Shown here: piece by piece, positions 44,061 to 53,358 of the stretch | Position numbering within the stretch: the first letter of the stretch is position 1 | Layout: each line of letters opens with the position of its first letter | NCBI GenBank assembly: GCA_947500555.1 | Contig: CANMSE010000002.1 | Coordinates: forward strand, 186,001 to 250,000 | Origin: an uncultured Fulvivirga sp. | GTDB lineage: Bacteria > Bacteroidota > Bacteroidia > Cytophagales > Cyclobacteriaceae | Length of the DNA: 64,000 bases | Direction of reading: 5' to 3' | Made by a program: the position numbers and the translations under genes | The notes under the pieces: generated by a model | What the model saw: the letters and a program-made list of their open reading frames with translations, nothing else | Database searches by the model: none | Told to the model about the DNA's origin: nothing

Positions 44061-44630
44061 GTGGCCAAAATAGATAAAAATAACCAAAAAGAGCAGATTA
44101 TTTTGGGACTTGATCCCGGAACAAGTGTCATGGGTTATGGCCTGATTTCTATTGTCGGCCAACAGATCAAACTTTTACAATTTGGGGTAATTCATTTGAG
44201 CAAATACGCCAATCATGAGGTTAAGCTTAAGAAAATTTTCGAGCGAGTAATAAGCCTGATTGATGACTACCATCCAGATGAAGTAGCATTGGAAGCACCG
44301 TTTTATGGTAAAAACATTCAATCGATGCTAAAATTAGGCCGTGCTCAAGGTGTAGCTATGGCCGCGGCACTTTCCCGGGAAATACCCATCACAGAGTACG
44401 CTCCAAAGAAAGTGAAACAGTCAGTAACAAGTAATGGAAATGCTTCTAAAGAACAAGTAGCGAATATGCTCATGACGCTTTTAAAGATTAAAGAACTTCC
44501 TAAATTGTTAGACGCCACAGACGCTTTGGCAGTTGCTGTTTGTCATCACTTTCAAAAAGGCAGTAGTCATAAATCAGGCCCTAAAAGTTGGAAAGCTTTT
44601 GTAGGGGAGAATCCTAAGAGAGTAAGCTAA
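44061..44630 (+). CDS. ruvC: Holliday junction endodeoxyribonuclease RuvC
   Basis: 189 residues with a GTG start at 44061. The four catalytic acids are in place: Asp in [13 protein letters not shown], Glu in [14 protein letters not shown], and two Asp in [15 protein letters not shown]. RuvC resolves Holliday junctions with RuvAB, which are not in the window. The C-terminal extension ([20 protein letters not shown]) is basic. It is isolated from the glycan genes in function and only divergent by position. Confidence 0.96.
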   Translation: MAKIDKNNQKEQIILGLDPGTSVMGYGLISIVGQQIKLLQFGVIHLSKYANHEVKLKKIFERVISLIDDYHPDEVALEAPFYGKNIQSMLKLGRAQGVAMAAALSREIPITEYAPKKVKQSVTSNGNASKEQVANMLMTLLKIKELPKLLDATDALAVAVCHHFQKGSSHKSGPKSWKAFVGENPKRVS

Positions 44631-44662
44631 TATAATTTTAAGAATACCTATTATTGTATAAT

Positions 44663-45112
44663 ATGAAAATACTATTGTCTTTACTTCTGAGTATTATAAC
44701 CAATGTAATTTTTTCTCAAGAATTGATTTCGGTATCCGGCAATAGTTATTCAGCGACTAACGGTAGTACGTCATATTCAATTGGTGAGGTATTCATTTTC
44801 GGTAATGGAAAGAATTATAATGAAGGCTTCCATCAGCCAAAACTTGAAATTGTTACCGGCATCACTACTAAGACCATTTATCATTTCAAGTTATTTCCTA
44901 ATCCAGCTACAAATTCGATCACTTTTAGCCCCCTTAATCAATCTTCTCGATACAACATTGTCTTAACAAGCTCTAAAGGAGAGAAATTGACTCACTTGCA
45001 GAATGTAAAGGGTAAAATTCATATTGACTTAAGCACGTATGAGGCAGGTCTCTATATATTTCAAATAAGCAATCAAGATAAAACTCAATCATTTCAAGTA
45101 ATAAAACGATAG
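44663..45112 (+). CDS. T9SS type A sorting-domain protein
   Basis: 149 residues from the ATG at 44663, which gives a clean signal peptide (MKILLSLLLSIITNVIFS-QE); an upstream TTG is less likely. The mature N-terminal part has short beta strands (SVSGNSYSATNGSTSYSIGE), and the C-terminal 75 residues are a type A sorting domain (YHFKLFPNPATNSITF, YEAGLYIFQISNQDK, FQVIKR). The type IX secretion system exports it and anchors it to the cell surface. It precedes the fibre-like gene by 3 bp, so they are probably co-transcribed and may act together on the surface. Confidence 0.9.
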   Translation: MKILLSLLLSIITNVIFSQELISVSGNSYSATNGSTSYSIGEVFIFGNGKNYNEGFHQPKLEIVTGITTKTIYHFKLFPNPATNSITFSPLNQSSRYNIVLTSSKGEKLTHLQNVKGKIHIDLSTYEAGLYIFQISNQDKTQSFQVIKR

Positions 45113-45115
45113 ATA

Positions 45116-46744
45116 ATGTTTAGAAAATTAATTCTTCATTTGATTCTTACTATGACTACCATGAGTCTCTATGCTCAAGCACCTCAATCATTTAACTATC
45201 AAGCAGTAGTTCGTGACAATAGTGGAGAGTTACTTTCAAACCAATCAGTAAGCTTAAGAATTTCTATACTGGAGGCAAGTGCTTCAGGTAATCCCATTTA
45301 TATAGAGACACATAATATTGATACTGATTCTAATGGCCTAATCGCTTTGGAGGTGGGTTTGGGTATTGCTAACCAAGGAACATTCTCTTCTATTGACTGG
45401 GGAAGCAATCTATTTTTCGTACAGGTTGAGCTTGATCTAAATGGGCAGTCTAATTTCAGTATAATGGGTACAACAAAATTAAATTCAGTACCATATGCAA
45501 TGTATGCCGACAAGGTCAACATGGATAATATGATTTGGTCGATCAACGGTGACGCCACTTATTTTGATAAGGGTAGAGTAGGAATTGGCAAAAATAATCC
45601 AGAATATGATCTTGATATAGAAGGTGATATGAATGCCAATGAATTTTATCGAAATGGTTCATTACTCACTTTTGACTCTTTGTGGCAAAAGAAAAACAAT
45701 AACTTATACTTCAATGATGGATATATAGGTGTAGGTACTGAAACCCCTGATCATCATATTGAAATTAATGCCAATGCTACCGGAGATGATGGAATAAATA
45801 GACAGTTTATAAGTGTGAGAAACCTTAACAACACATTTAAGTCTTATTCTGCCGTTGGTTTATCTAGCGGTACTGATACCAATAAATCTGATGGAGCTGT
45901 AGGAGTTACGGCACTGAGCTATACTGCTCTTCCAAACTTGTCAGGAATGACCTATGTGTCTAATAATGAAAATGGTGTTGCTATTAGAGCTCGCAATAGC
46001 AATGGTAAGATAAAATTCTGGACTGGTGGTGATGGTGCTTCATTTGAACGAATGACTATTTTAGGAGGTGGTAATATTGGAATAAATAAGATAAATCCAA
46101 ATTATCAACTTGATATTGATGGTGCCGTGAATGCCTCCGAATATTTAATAAATGGAAACCCGGCTGAATTTAGTTCTCCTTGGGAACTATCTTCTAATGA
46201 CATCTTCTATAATGACGGGTATATTGGAGTCGGTACTGAAACCCCTGATCATCATATTGAAATTAATGCCAATGCTACTGGAGATGATGGAATAAATAGA
46301 CAGTTTATAAGTGTAAGAAACTTTAATAACACATTTAAGTCTTATTCTGCTGTTGGTTTATCTAGCGGTACTGACATCAATAAATCAGATGGAGCTTTAG
46401 GGGTTACTGCCCTGAGCTATACTGCTCTACCAAACTTATCAGGAATGACCTATGTGTCCAATAATGAAAATGGTGTTGCTATTAGAGCGAGAGATGCAAA
46501 CGGAAAAATAAAGTTTTGGACAGGTGGTGATGGTGAAGTTTTTGAAAGGATGACCATCTCTTCTACGGGTGACATTGGAATATCAAATACTAGTCCAAAT
46601 TCCAAACTACAAGTGTCGGATGGTGATATTTATATTGATCAAATTGGGAGTGGTGTTATAATGACTTCACCAAATGGGCAATGCTGGAGAATGACTGTTG
46701 ATAATCTAGGACAACCAGTCTTCAACGCTATCACCTGTCCTTAG
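45116..46744 (+). CDS. Repeat-containing fibre/adhesin-like secreted protein
   Basis: 542 residues with a signal peptide (about 1-20, ending SLYA-QAP). The N-terminal domain (FNYQAVVRDNSGELLSNQSV) is common in Bacteroidota secreted proteins and resembles tail-fibre-like heads. The rest has two 166-residue repeats, each with a GVGTETPDHHIEIN or GIGKNNPEYDLDIEG opening and long beta-rich stretches. DNA of 45713-46060 and 46211-46558 is nearly identical, 498 bp apart. No type A sorting domain is seen at the end (NAITCP). Similar proteins are trimeric adhesin or pilus-like structures; function here is an inference. Confidence 0.75.
   Translation: MFRKLILHLILTMTTMSLYAQAPQSFNYQAVVRDNSGELLSNQSVSLRISILEASASGNPIYIETHNIDTDSNGLIALEVGLGIANQGTFSSIDWGSNLFFVQVELDLNGQSNFSIMGTTKLNSVPYAMYADKVNMDNMIWSINGDATYFDKGRVGIGKNNPEYDLDIEGDMNANEFYRNGSLLTFDSLWQKKNNNLYFNDGYIGVGTETPDHHIEINANATGDDGINRQFISVRNLNNTFKSYSAVGLSSGTDTNKSDGAVGVTALSYTALPNLSGMTYVSNNENGVAIRARNSNGKIKFWTGGDGASFERMTILGGGNIGINKINPNYQLDIDGAVNASEYLINGNPAEFSSPWELSSNDIFYNDGYIGVGTETPDHHIEINANATGDDGINRQFISVRNFNNTFKSYSAVGLSSGTDINKSDGALGVTALSYTALPNLSGMTYVSNNENGVAIRARDANGKIKFWTGGDGEVFERMTISSTGDIGISNTSPNSKLQVSDGDIYIDQIGSGVIMTSPNGQCWRMTVDNLGQPVFNAITCP
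45713..46060 (+). repeat. Copy 1 of an internal 348-bp repeat in the fibre-like gene
   Basis: It starts at the codons for NDGYIGVGTETPDHH and ends near the codons for FERMTI. Almost every base matches copy 2, 498 bp downstream; the differences are a few silent or conservative changes. Confidence 0.85.
46211..46558 (+). repeat. Copy 2 of the internal 348-bp repeat
   Basis: Offset is exactly 498 bp (166 codons) from copy 1. The flanking parts of the 498-bp unit are also homologous but more diverged. Confidence 0.85.
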
Positions 46745-46748
46745 TAAT

Positions 46749-47702
46749 TTGTTAGATTTACTGTTTAAAATTGATAGTTTGAACAGAATAGAGTATCATT
46801 CGCTGCGGTTATTCGCCAAATATTTTAGTCCTTTGATGTCCTTATTAGAACGTAATTCTAAGCAGAACAAATCGGCAAAAAACATACGAAAACCTCCTGT
46901 ATTTATAATAGGTGCACCTCGTTCAGGAAGTACCATTCTCTATCAATTAATAACAAATTCAAAGGATGTATTATACATCAATAATTTCATTAACCTATTT
47001 CACAGAAACTTGTATTCAGGGTTCCTACTCAATGAACGATTCTTCGGTCTTGGGCATCACAATTGTTTTTCCTCTGAATTTGGCAACACCTTAAATTGTG
47101 GATGGAAAGCACCAAGCGAGTCAGGGAATTTCTGGTACAATTGGCTCGATAGATCCAATGATTACCATTTAAATAATAAAATTGATGAAAGCTCGGTGGA
47201 GAAAATAAGGAATGTCATTTTTACTATTGTCCATAGATTCAATAGACCTCTAGTATTTAAAAATTTAAATAATAGCCTCAGGCTTCCGTTACTTCACCGC
47301 ATTTCAAAGAAAAATAAAATCTTATGGATCAAAAGAGATCCTAGGTATACAGTACAATCGATTTTATTAGCACGTAGAGGTCTCGAAATACCAACCCATC
47401 AAGTTTGGTCAGTCAACCCTTTTGATAATTATTCTTTTGATTCCGAGATTGAATTAATAGTAAATCAGGTTTACAAAATTGAAAAAATAATCAAGCAAGA
47501 TATTGACAACTATGGATTAAAAACTCTGATCGTTGATTATGAAAATCTTAAGGACAGAATTAATGATATTTGCGAGTTTTGTAATATAGAAACACTGTTG
47601 AGCACCAATGCCATAAATGTCAGTAACAAAGTAAGAGTAGAGCAATCTGAATGGCAGGAAATAGAAGATCATATCGGTAAACTAAACTGGGATTACAAAT
47701 GA
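46749..47702 (+). CDS. Sulfotransferase family protein
   Basis: 317 residues from a TTG at 46749, 4 bp after the fibre gene stop. The PAPS 5'-phosphosulfate loop GAPRSGSTILYQL and the 3'-phosphate motif WIKRDPRYTVQSILLARRG are both present. It transfers sulfate from PAPS, most likely to a surface carbohydrate since polysaccharide genes follow. It overlaps the methyltransferase by 4 bp. The N-terminus before the loop (about 45 residues) is basic and has no signal peptide. Confidence 0.85.
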   Translation: MLDLLFKIDSLNRIEYHSLRLFAKYFSPLMSLLERNSKQNKSAKNIRKPPVFIIGAPRSGSTILYQLITNSKDVLYINNFINLFHRNLYSGFLLNERFFGLGHHNCFSSEFGNTLNCGWKAPSESGNFWYNWLDRSNDYHLNNKIDESSVEKIRNVIFTIVHRFNRPLVFKNLNNSLRLPLLHRISKKNKILWIKRDPRYTVQSILLARRGLEIPTHQVWSVNPFDNYSFDSEIELIVNQVYKIEKIIKQDIDNYGLKTLIVDYENLKDRINDICEFCNIETLLSTNAINVSNKVRVEQSEWQEIEDHIGKLNWDYK

Positions 47703-48463
47703 GTGAGTATTCCAATCGAATCTATAAGGGGGTGATAGATCATCAAAAAGTTGGTAAAGTGGAGGTGATAAAATCTCTTATACCAAGTGGTGTTGCATCC
47801 ATTATAGATATTGGTTGTGGAAATGGTTTGATAACGAATGAATTATCTTTCAGTTATGATGTTTTAGGTGTTGATATAAATGCCAGCAAATTAGAACATG
47901 TCAATACACATAAATTGCTATCACCATGCGATGACATAAAAAAACCTGACCAATCATTCGATATGGTGTTTTCAAGTGAATTGTTAGAGCATTTAGACAA
48001 TCGATTATTAAAGAATACACTTTCCGAATTTGAGCGGCTAGCTAAAAACTATATCCTTATTACTGTTCCTAATAACGAACAGCTATCCAAATTAAAAATA
48101 AAATGTAATTCATGTGGCAAGATTTACCATAAGAACGGTCATCTACATAGCTTCGATTATGAATTTTTGTCATCATTATTTTCAGATTTTGAGCTTGTAA
48201 ATCATCTAGCTTTTGGTAAAAAAGTTCGTGGTTATCACCCTTCTCTAGCCAATTTGAAGCATCAAACCACTCCAGCCAATACATGGATACCAAATTACTG
48301 GACTAGTGGTCAGAAGGTTAATTTTAGTTTCTGCGTTCATTGTGGCAAAAAAAATGAGATCAAGACTGATTTTCACCCCGTTGCCAGAGGTCTGGATGCA
48401 CTGAACATTCTTCTCTCTAAGAAAAAGCCAGAGGAGGTAATCGCTTTGTTTAAAAGGATATGA
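47699..48463 (+). CDS. SAM-dependent methyltransferase with two cysteine pairs
   Basis: 254 residues. The class I methyltransferase core is clear: SIIDIGCGNGLITNEL (SAM loop), DVLGVDINASK and DMVFSSELLEHL. After it come two CxxC pairs, IKCNSCGKIYHKNGHLHSF and FSFCVHCGKKN, which could hold one zinc ion. Related genes are found in polysaccharide clusters and methylate sugars or lipid carriers. It overlaps neighbours by 4 bp on both sides, so it belongs to the sulfotransferase-FemAB operon. Confidence 0.88.
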   Translation: MSEYSNRIYKGVIDHQKVGKVEVIKSLIPSGVASIIDIGCGNGLITNELSFSYDVLGVDINASKLEHVNTHKLLSPCDDIKKPDQSFDMVFSSELLEHLDNRLLKNTLSEFERLAKNYILITVPNNEQLSKLKIKCNSCGKIYHKNGHLHSFDYEFLSSLFSDFELVNHLAFGKKVRGYHPSLANLKHQTTPANTWIPNYWTSGQKVNFSFCVHCGKKNEIKTDFHPVARGLDALNILLSKKKPEEVIALFKRI

Positions 48464-49410
48464 GTAGTAGCACTAAAGATGAATATTTAGAATTTTCTAA
48501 AGGCTCTTACCTACCTGTATTTGTACAGCCGTGGTGGCTGGATGCCGTCTGTGGTACAGAAGACTGGGATGTGTTGATTTACAAAAAAGGTACAGCTATC
48601 GTTGGTGTCTGGCCACACTACAAAGTCGTACGTGCCAGGAAAGTGTTTTGGACTATGCCCCCACTTACAAAATTTTTGGGAGTATATCTATCTCATCCGC
48701 CTAATCAAAATGATAATAAACGCCAGTCGTTTGAAAAAGAGGTAATCACAGGGCTAGCTACTCAAATAAGTAGTCCTTTTATACAGCAGAATTTTCATTA
48801 CACTTTTGGCAGTTGGCTACCTTTATTGTGGAATGGTTTTTCGCAGACTACCGGATACTCATATGAAATAAAAGCTGATAGCTACGATGATGCCCTAAAG
48901 GCTTTCAAACCTTCTACTAGAAGGGATATAAAGAAAGCTGCCTCTATACTTAAGGTAGAAGAGTCTAATGATATAAACCCCTTATATAGGCTAGTAGTTG
49001 AAATCTTTGAAAAGAAAAACAAAAAAGCACCATATCCACAGGCATTATTAAAAAAATTGGATACTACTTGTAGACAACATTCTGCTGCTAAACTTCTTTA
49101 CGCCAAAGATGCGCATGGTCATATTCATGCAGGTATTTATTTGGTTTGGGATACCGAACGTTGTTATTATCTTATTTCAGGCTCAGATCCTCAACACTTG
49201 GGCAGCAATGCCAACACATTGCTCCTTTCATACGCCATTGAAGATGCCCTGTCGAGAGGTTTGATTTTTGATTTTGAAGGAAGCATGATAGAATCTATTG
49301 AAAGCTATTTTCGTTCGTTTGGTGCCATCCAAAGACCTTACCATCGAATTTCTAGAATTAAAGGGTTGTTTTTCAGGATCTTCTTTATGCTAAAGAGCCT
49401 AGTCGGATAA
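48460..49410 (+). CDS. FemAB/GNAT-like acyltransferase
   Basis: 316 residues. The double-GNAT layout of FemAB-like proteins is visible: VFVQPWWLDAVCGTEDWDVL, STRRDIKKAASILKVEESN and AGIYLVWDTERCYYLISGSD, then DFEGSMIESIESYFRSFGA near the C-terminus, the usual signature of this family in polysaccharide loci. These proteins add an amino acid or acyl group to a sugar; the donor is unknown. It overlaps the methyltransferase by 4 bp and is followed after 1 bp by the flippase. Confidence 0.82.
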   Translation: MSSSTKDEYLEFSKGSYLPVFVQPWWLDAVCGTEDWDVLIYKKGTAIVGVWPHYKVVRARKVFWTMPPLTKFLGVYLSHPPNQNDNKRQSFEKEVITGLATQISSPFIQQNFHYTFGSWLPLLWNGFSQTTGYSYEIKADSYDDALKAFKPSTRRDIKKAASILKVEESNDINPLYRLVVEIFEKKNKKAPYPQALLKKLDTTCRQHSAAKLLYAKDAHGHIHAGIYLVWDTERCYYLISGSDPQHLGSNANTLLLSYAIEDALSRGLIFDFEGSMIESIESYFRSFGAIQRPYHRISRIKGLFFRIFFMLKSLVG

Positions 49411-49411
49411 C

Positions 49412-50869
49412 TTGGGTGTAGTCAGAAAACATAGTATCCAGTATTCCATAATATTCTACACAGGAATTGTATTGGGTTATATCAATACTGTGATTCTTTT
49501 TCCTAATGTACTGGCTGCAGATGAGTTTGGCTTAACCAGACTGATTATGTCAGTTGCCATTATTATCTCACAGTTTTCTCAATTGGGCAGCCCTAACATG
49601 ATTATTAGGTACCAGCCTTATTTTTCTAATAAGATATTGAGCATTTCTCTGGTAATCTGTGCTATAGGTCTGTTCATTACACTAAGTACACTATTGGTCT
49701 TTCAAGACTTTATCGTCTCGTATTACGAAGAAAAATCTCCTCTCTTTAAAGAGTATTTTATGCTGGTAATCCCATTTGGTATAGCCATGGTCTTTACCAA
49801 CATATTTGATGCCTACCTTAGAACATTCTATAAGAATTGGGTGAGTACATTACTATCATCTGTCGTACTTCGACTTATATGGACGGCACTTATTTTATTT
49901 CATTATTATGACATAATAAGTTACCATCAGTTTATTTTTCTTTTCGCATATGCATATACCAGCATTTCCTTATTATCTCTGTTATATATTTTTTATCTGG
50001 GTAAATTTAAATTGGAATTTCGATTCAATAATAACGAAACTGACCTCCTAAAGGAGATAAAGTCCTTTAGCCTTTTTACCTTACTCAGTGGGCTTTCTGC
50101 TTTTCTAATTAATAAAATTGATATACTTATGCTGGGAAGTTATGAAGGCCTGGAAATAGTAGCTGTTTATGCCATCGCTTCATACATGGCATCTGTTATA
50201 GTCGTGCCTGGAAGCGCAATAGCCCGTACTGCTCAACCGCTAGTGGCCAATGCCTTCAAATCTAACAATGTAGATGTTATAGCATCCATTTATAAAAAAT
50301 CATCTAATCACCAACTACTACTATCAGGGGCAGTTTATGCATTAATTATTCTTAATTACTCTAGTCTTCTTCATTTCCTTCCTCCGATATATGTAGACAG
50401 TTTCTTGATTTTTTTCTTTTTAGGTCTCTCCAGGATGGTCGATACTGGTCTGGGTATTAATGGAATAATAATTATCAATTCGACACACTACAAGATTGAT
50501 ACCTTGTTTTCTCTTGGGTTATTAGTCGTGACGATTATTTCAAATCTAGTACTGATTCCACATTATGGTGCTGTAGGTGCTGCTTTAGCAACAATGCTTT
50601 CTCTTATTATATACAATGTTGCCAAATATTTATTTTTGAAAACTACCATGAATTTAAGCCCATTCAGTATCAAATCAGTACTCATAATGCTTATCCTAAT
50701 GGTAAGTTTCACCATCGCCTATTACATCCCATCGATTGACAATGTATTTCTTGATGTCAGCATCAAGTCAGTAAGTATGTTAGCACTATTTGTTCCTCTG
50801 ACCTATTTTACCAAAGTTTCGAAAGAACTAAACGAGTTATTAAAAAAACTTATACAAGCTAAGCTTTGA
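49412..50869 (+). CDS. Wzx-type polysaccharide flippase (copy 1)
   Basis: 485 residues with about 12-14 membrane helices of the MATE/MVF superfamily. The start is a TTG (MGVVRKHSIQYSIIF); its sequence lines up with the ATG start of the paralogue at 56230 (MGIVSKTGFKFSIIL), which supports the choice. Conserved polar loops are LGSPNMIIRYQPYFSNKI and SRMVDTGLGINGIIIINSTH. It moves undecaprenyl-linked repeat units across the inner membrane. The next gene overlaps its end by 4 bp. Confidence 0.92.
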   Translation: MGVVRKHSIQYSIIFYTGIVLGYINTVILFPNVLAADEFGLTRLIMSVAIIISQFSQLGSPNMIIRYQPYFSNKILSISLVICAIGLFITLSTLLVFQDFIVSYYEEKSPLFKEYFMLVIPFGIAMVFTNIFDAYLRTFYKNWVSTLLSSVVLRLIWTALILFHYYDIISYHQFIFLFAYAYTSISLLSLLYIFYLGKFKLEFRFNNNETDLLKEIKSFSLFTLLSGLSAFLINKIDILMLGSYEGLEIVAVYAIASYMASVIVVPGSAIARTAQPLVANAFKSNNVDVIASIYKKSSNHQLLLSGAVYALIILNYSSLLHFLPPIYVDSFLIFFFLGLSRMVDTGLGINGIIIINSTHYKIDTLFSLGLLVVTIISNLVLIPHYGAVGAALATMLSLIIYNVAKYLFLKTTMNLSPFSIKSVLIMLILMVSFTIAYYIPSIDNVFLDVSIKSVSMLALFVPLTYFTKVSKELNELLKKLIQAKL

Positions 50870-52212
50870 TTACTATATACCTACCTCGAAATTTTCTTCC
50901 TGAAAGGAGATACATTATTGATGTGATGATAAGGCATTATTTAGGGCTTGATTATCAGTTATGCGAAGAAGAAGGGCTAAATGGTTGTAAGATTGTCCTG
51001 AGTGAAAAAAAGTTGTTAATAAACGATAGTTTTTTCAACCAACAAAGTGAGGTTAAAGGTTACTTATATAAGGAAAATGTACCAGCCAACTTAGCTGTAT
51101 TTAATAGCAAAGAGTGGGGTTGTCAATCTCTCCCGGTAATCTATGGCTCACCAGAAATCATTGCGGAAGATCATTCAATAGTCTGCAATATAGACATCTT
51201 TGCCTCTGCTTTTTTTATGCTCACCCGTTGGGAAGAGCATGTCTCAGAAGAGCGCGATAGCCATGACAGATTTCCGCTAAAGAATTCTCTAGCCTATAAG
51301 CACAAGTTCCATCAGCGCCCTATAGTCAATGAGTACTGCGAGCTACTTAAAATGCTCATTCTTAAGATCAACCCTCAACAGGTCTTTAAAAAACATACAT
51401 TTAAGTGTGTACCCACACATGATGTTGATCACCTATACAAATGGAAAAACCTTTCTACTGTTAGAAAAAAGCTTGCACATAATTTTCTAACACAAGGAAA
51501 TATTAAAGACGGCTTGAGGAATACATTAGACTTCCTAAAAGTTAAGTTCTTGGGCAAAGAAGACCCTTATCAATCGTTTAGGTATATTGTTGAATTATCT
51601 ATTAAATACTCCATAAAGTCGAGGTTCTATTTTATGTCTGGGGGTACCTCAAAAGTTGATAATAATTATAAACTCGATGAAGCCAGAAAAATTATCCAGT
51701 ACCTCCAGGATAATGACCAAATCATAGGAATTCACCCTAGTTATAATTCCTATATGGATCCAATTCAATGGGGAAGTGAAAAAAAGGCTCTTGAAAAAAT
51801 TATTGGAAATAACACCGTCCATGAAGGACGGCAGCATTATTTAAGATTTCGGGTGCCTGATACATGGAATATTTGGGAGAGCCATCAAATGACCACCGAC
51901 TCAACAATGGGTTATTCCGAAATTCCGGGTTTTAGATGTGGAACTTGCTGGCCATTTCCTGTTTTTGATGTGGCAGAACAAAAGGTACTTTCACTCATTG
52001 AAAATCCTCTAATCTTCATGGAAACTTCTGTAATACAGCACATGAAACTGTCTCCTGAAGAGGCTTACCAACATACTAAGAAGCTTTATTTCACTGTTAA
52101 GAAATACGATGGTAACTTTACATTTCTATGGCATAATAGTGCCATGCTTACTGTTGAAGATGCACCCTATTTGTTTATCTATGAAAACATCATTAAAGGA
52201 TTTCCAGAATAA
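50866..52212 (+). CDS. Polysaccharide deacetylase with DUF7033-like N-terminal region
   Basis: 448 residues. The start TTG overlaps the flippase stop. The N-terminal 150 residues (MITIYLPRNFLPERRYIIDV, LPVIYGSPEII, SAFFMLTRWEEHV) match the accessory domain often fused to deacetylases in Bacteroidota. The C-terminal part holds the deacetylase core: CVPTHDVDHLYKWKN (catalytic Asp and metal ligands), IIGIHPSYNS, and RQHYLRFRVPDTWNIWES. It should remove acetyl groups from the polysaccharide made by this locus, perhaps before export. It overlaps the next glycosyltransferase by 1 bp. Confidence 0.86.
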   Translation: MITIYLPRNFLPERRYIIDVMIRHYLGLDYQLCEEEGLNGCKIVLSEKKLLINDSFFNQQSEVKGYLYKENVPANLAVFNSKEWGCQSLPVIYGSPEIIAEDHSIVCNIDIFASAFFMLTRWEEHVSEERDSHDRFPLKNSLAYKHKFHQRPIVNEYCELLKMLILKINPQQVFKKHTFKCVPTHDVDHLYKWKNLSTVRKKLAHNFLTQGNIKDGLRNTLDFLKVKFLGKEDPYQSFRYIVELSIKYSIKSRFYFMSGGTSKVDNNYKLDEARKIIQYLQDNDQIIGIHPSYNSYMDPIQWGSEKKALEKIIGNNTVHEGRQHYLRFRVPDTWNIWESHQMTTDSTMGYSEIPGFRCGTCWPFPVFDVAEQKVLSLIENPLIFMETSVIQHMKLSPEEAYQHTKKLYFTVKKYDGNFTFLWHNSAMLTVEDAPYLFIYENIIKGFPE

Positions 52213-53357
52213 TGACTAAAAAAAAGCGAATACTTATTCTGGCCTTTAATAAGTTGACTCATGATGCCAGAATAACCAGGCAAATAAAGTTTCTCAAGGA
52301 TGATTATCAAGTCGATGTTTTTTGTTTTGAAAAAACGGATATCGCTGATGTAATATTCATTGAAGTCGCTCAAACACCGTTAACCAGGTGGCGAAAAGCA
52401 AAGGCTGCTATTCTGTTGCTAGGTAGACAATATGAACGAGCATATTGGATGATGCATCATTACAAAGATCATATAACCAAACTACAAGACTCTGAATATG
52501 ATCTCATTATCGCCAATGATGTTGAAGCACTACATATGGCTTTTTCTATCAGTAATAAAGTGTTTTTTGATGCACATGAGTATGCACCTCGTCATTTTGA
52601 AGATAAGCTATGGTTTAGAATATTCTTTCAAGGATTCAATCAATATTTCTGTGAAAAATATATTCCTAGAGTGTCGGGGATGACTACCGTATGTGATGGA
52701 TTAGCAGATGAATATGAAGCTAATTTTAAGGTAAGACCTGATATTATCACCAACGCGCCTAATTATCAGGATGTACCTATTAAGGCCACTAACTCAGACA
52801 CAATTAAGATTATCCATCATGGAATAGCCAATTTTTCAAGAAAATTGGAAACTATGATTGAAGTAATGGATTACCTGCCGACTCATTATACGCTGGATTT
52901 AATGCTGGTGACTCCTGCTTATGCCTCAAAAAAAACGAAGAGGTATATCGCTGACTTAAAAAATTTCTGTAAAGAAAAATCATCTATTACTATTATTCCA
53001 GCTGTACCAAGTCACGAGGTAGTCGGTCGTATTAAACAATACGATATAGGGCTTTTTCTTCTCGAACCCGTCAATTTCAATTACACATTCGCTCTTCCTA
53101 ATAAGCTTTTTGAATTTATTCAGGCGCGTTTGGCGGTAGCCATAGGTCCATCTCCTGAAATGAAGAAGATTGTAGAAGAGTACAAAAACGGTATAGTTTC
53201 AAAAAATTTTTCTGCACAATCTATTGCAAATAGCATTAAAAAACTCAGTGCTGAAGACCTTGATAAAATGAAATCCCAATCTGCCAAGGCCGCCACTGTT
53301 CTAAATGCAGAGAATAATAAAATTATCCTATTAGAGTTGATTAAAAAGATGATTTAA
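52212..53357 (+). CDS. Glycosyltransferase, GT-B fold (GT4-like)
   Basis: 381 residues. The ATG overlaps the preceding stop. The N-terminal Rossmann half (RILILAFNKLTHDARITRQI, DLIIANDVEALHMAFSISN, FDAHEYAPRHFED) and C-terminal half (IIHHGIANFSRKLETMIEV, YDIGLFLLEPVNFNYTFALP, NKLFEFIQARLAVAIGP) are typical of GT4 enzymes. It adds one sugar to the lipid-linked repeat. It ends the plus-strand operon; the next genes are on the other strand, 1 bp away. Confidence 0.9.
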   Translation: MTKKKRILILAFNKLTHDARITRQIKFLKDDYQVDVFCFEKTDIADVIFIEVAQTPLTRWRKAKAAILLLGRQYERAYWMMHHYKDHITKLQDSEYDLIIANDVEALHMAFSISNKVFFDAHEYAPRHFEDKLWFRIFFQGFNQYFCEKYIPRVSGMTTVCDGLADEYEANFKVRPDIITNAPNYQDVPIKATNSDTIKIIHHGIANFSRKLETMIEVMDYLPTHYTLDLMLVTPAYASKKTKRYIADLKNFCKEKSSITIIPAVPSHEVVGRIKQYDIGLFLLEPVNFNYTFALPNKLFEFIQARLAVAIGPSPEMKKIVEEYKNGIVSKNFSAQSIANSIKKLSAEDLDKMKSQSAKAATVLNAENNKIILLELIKKMI

Positions 53358-53358
53358 G

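Noticed and set aside
45116..46744. Fibre-like protein as a phage tail fibre or prophage remnant
   Set aside because: It has a signal peptide and no phage structural, lysis or integrase genes are near.
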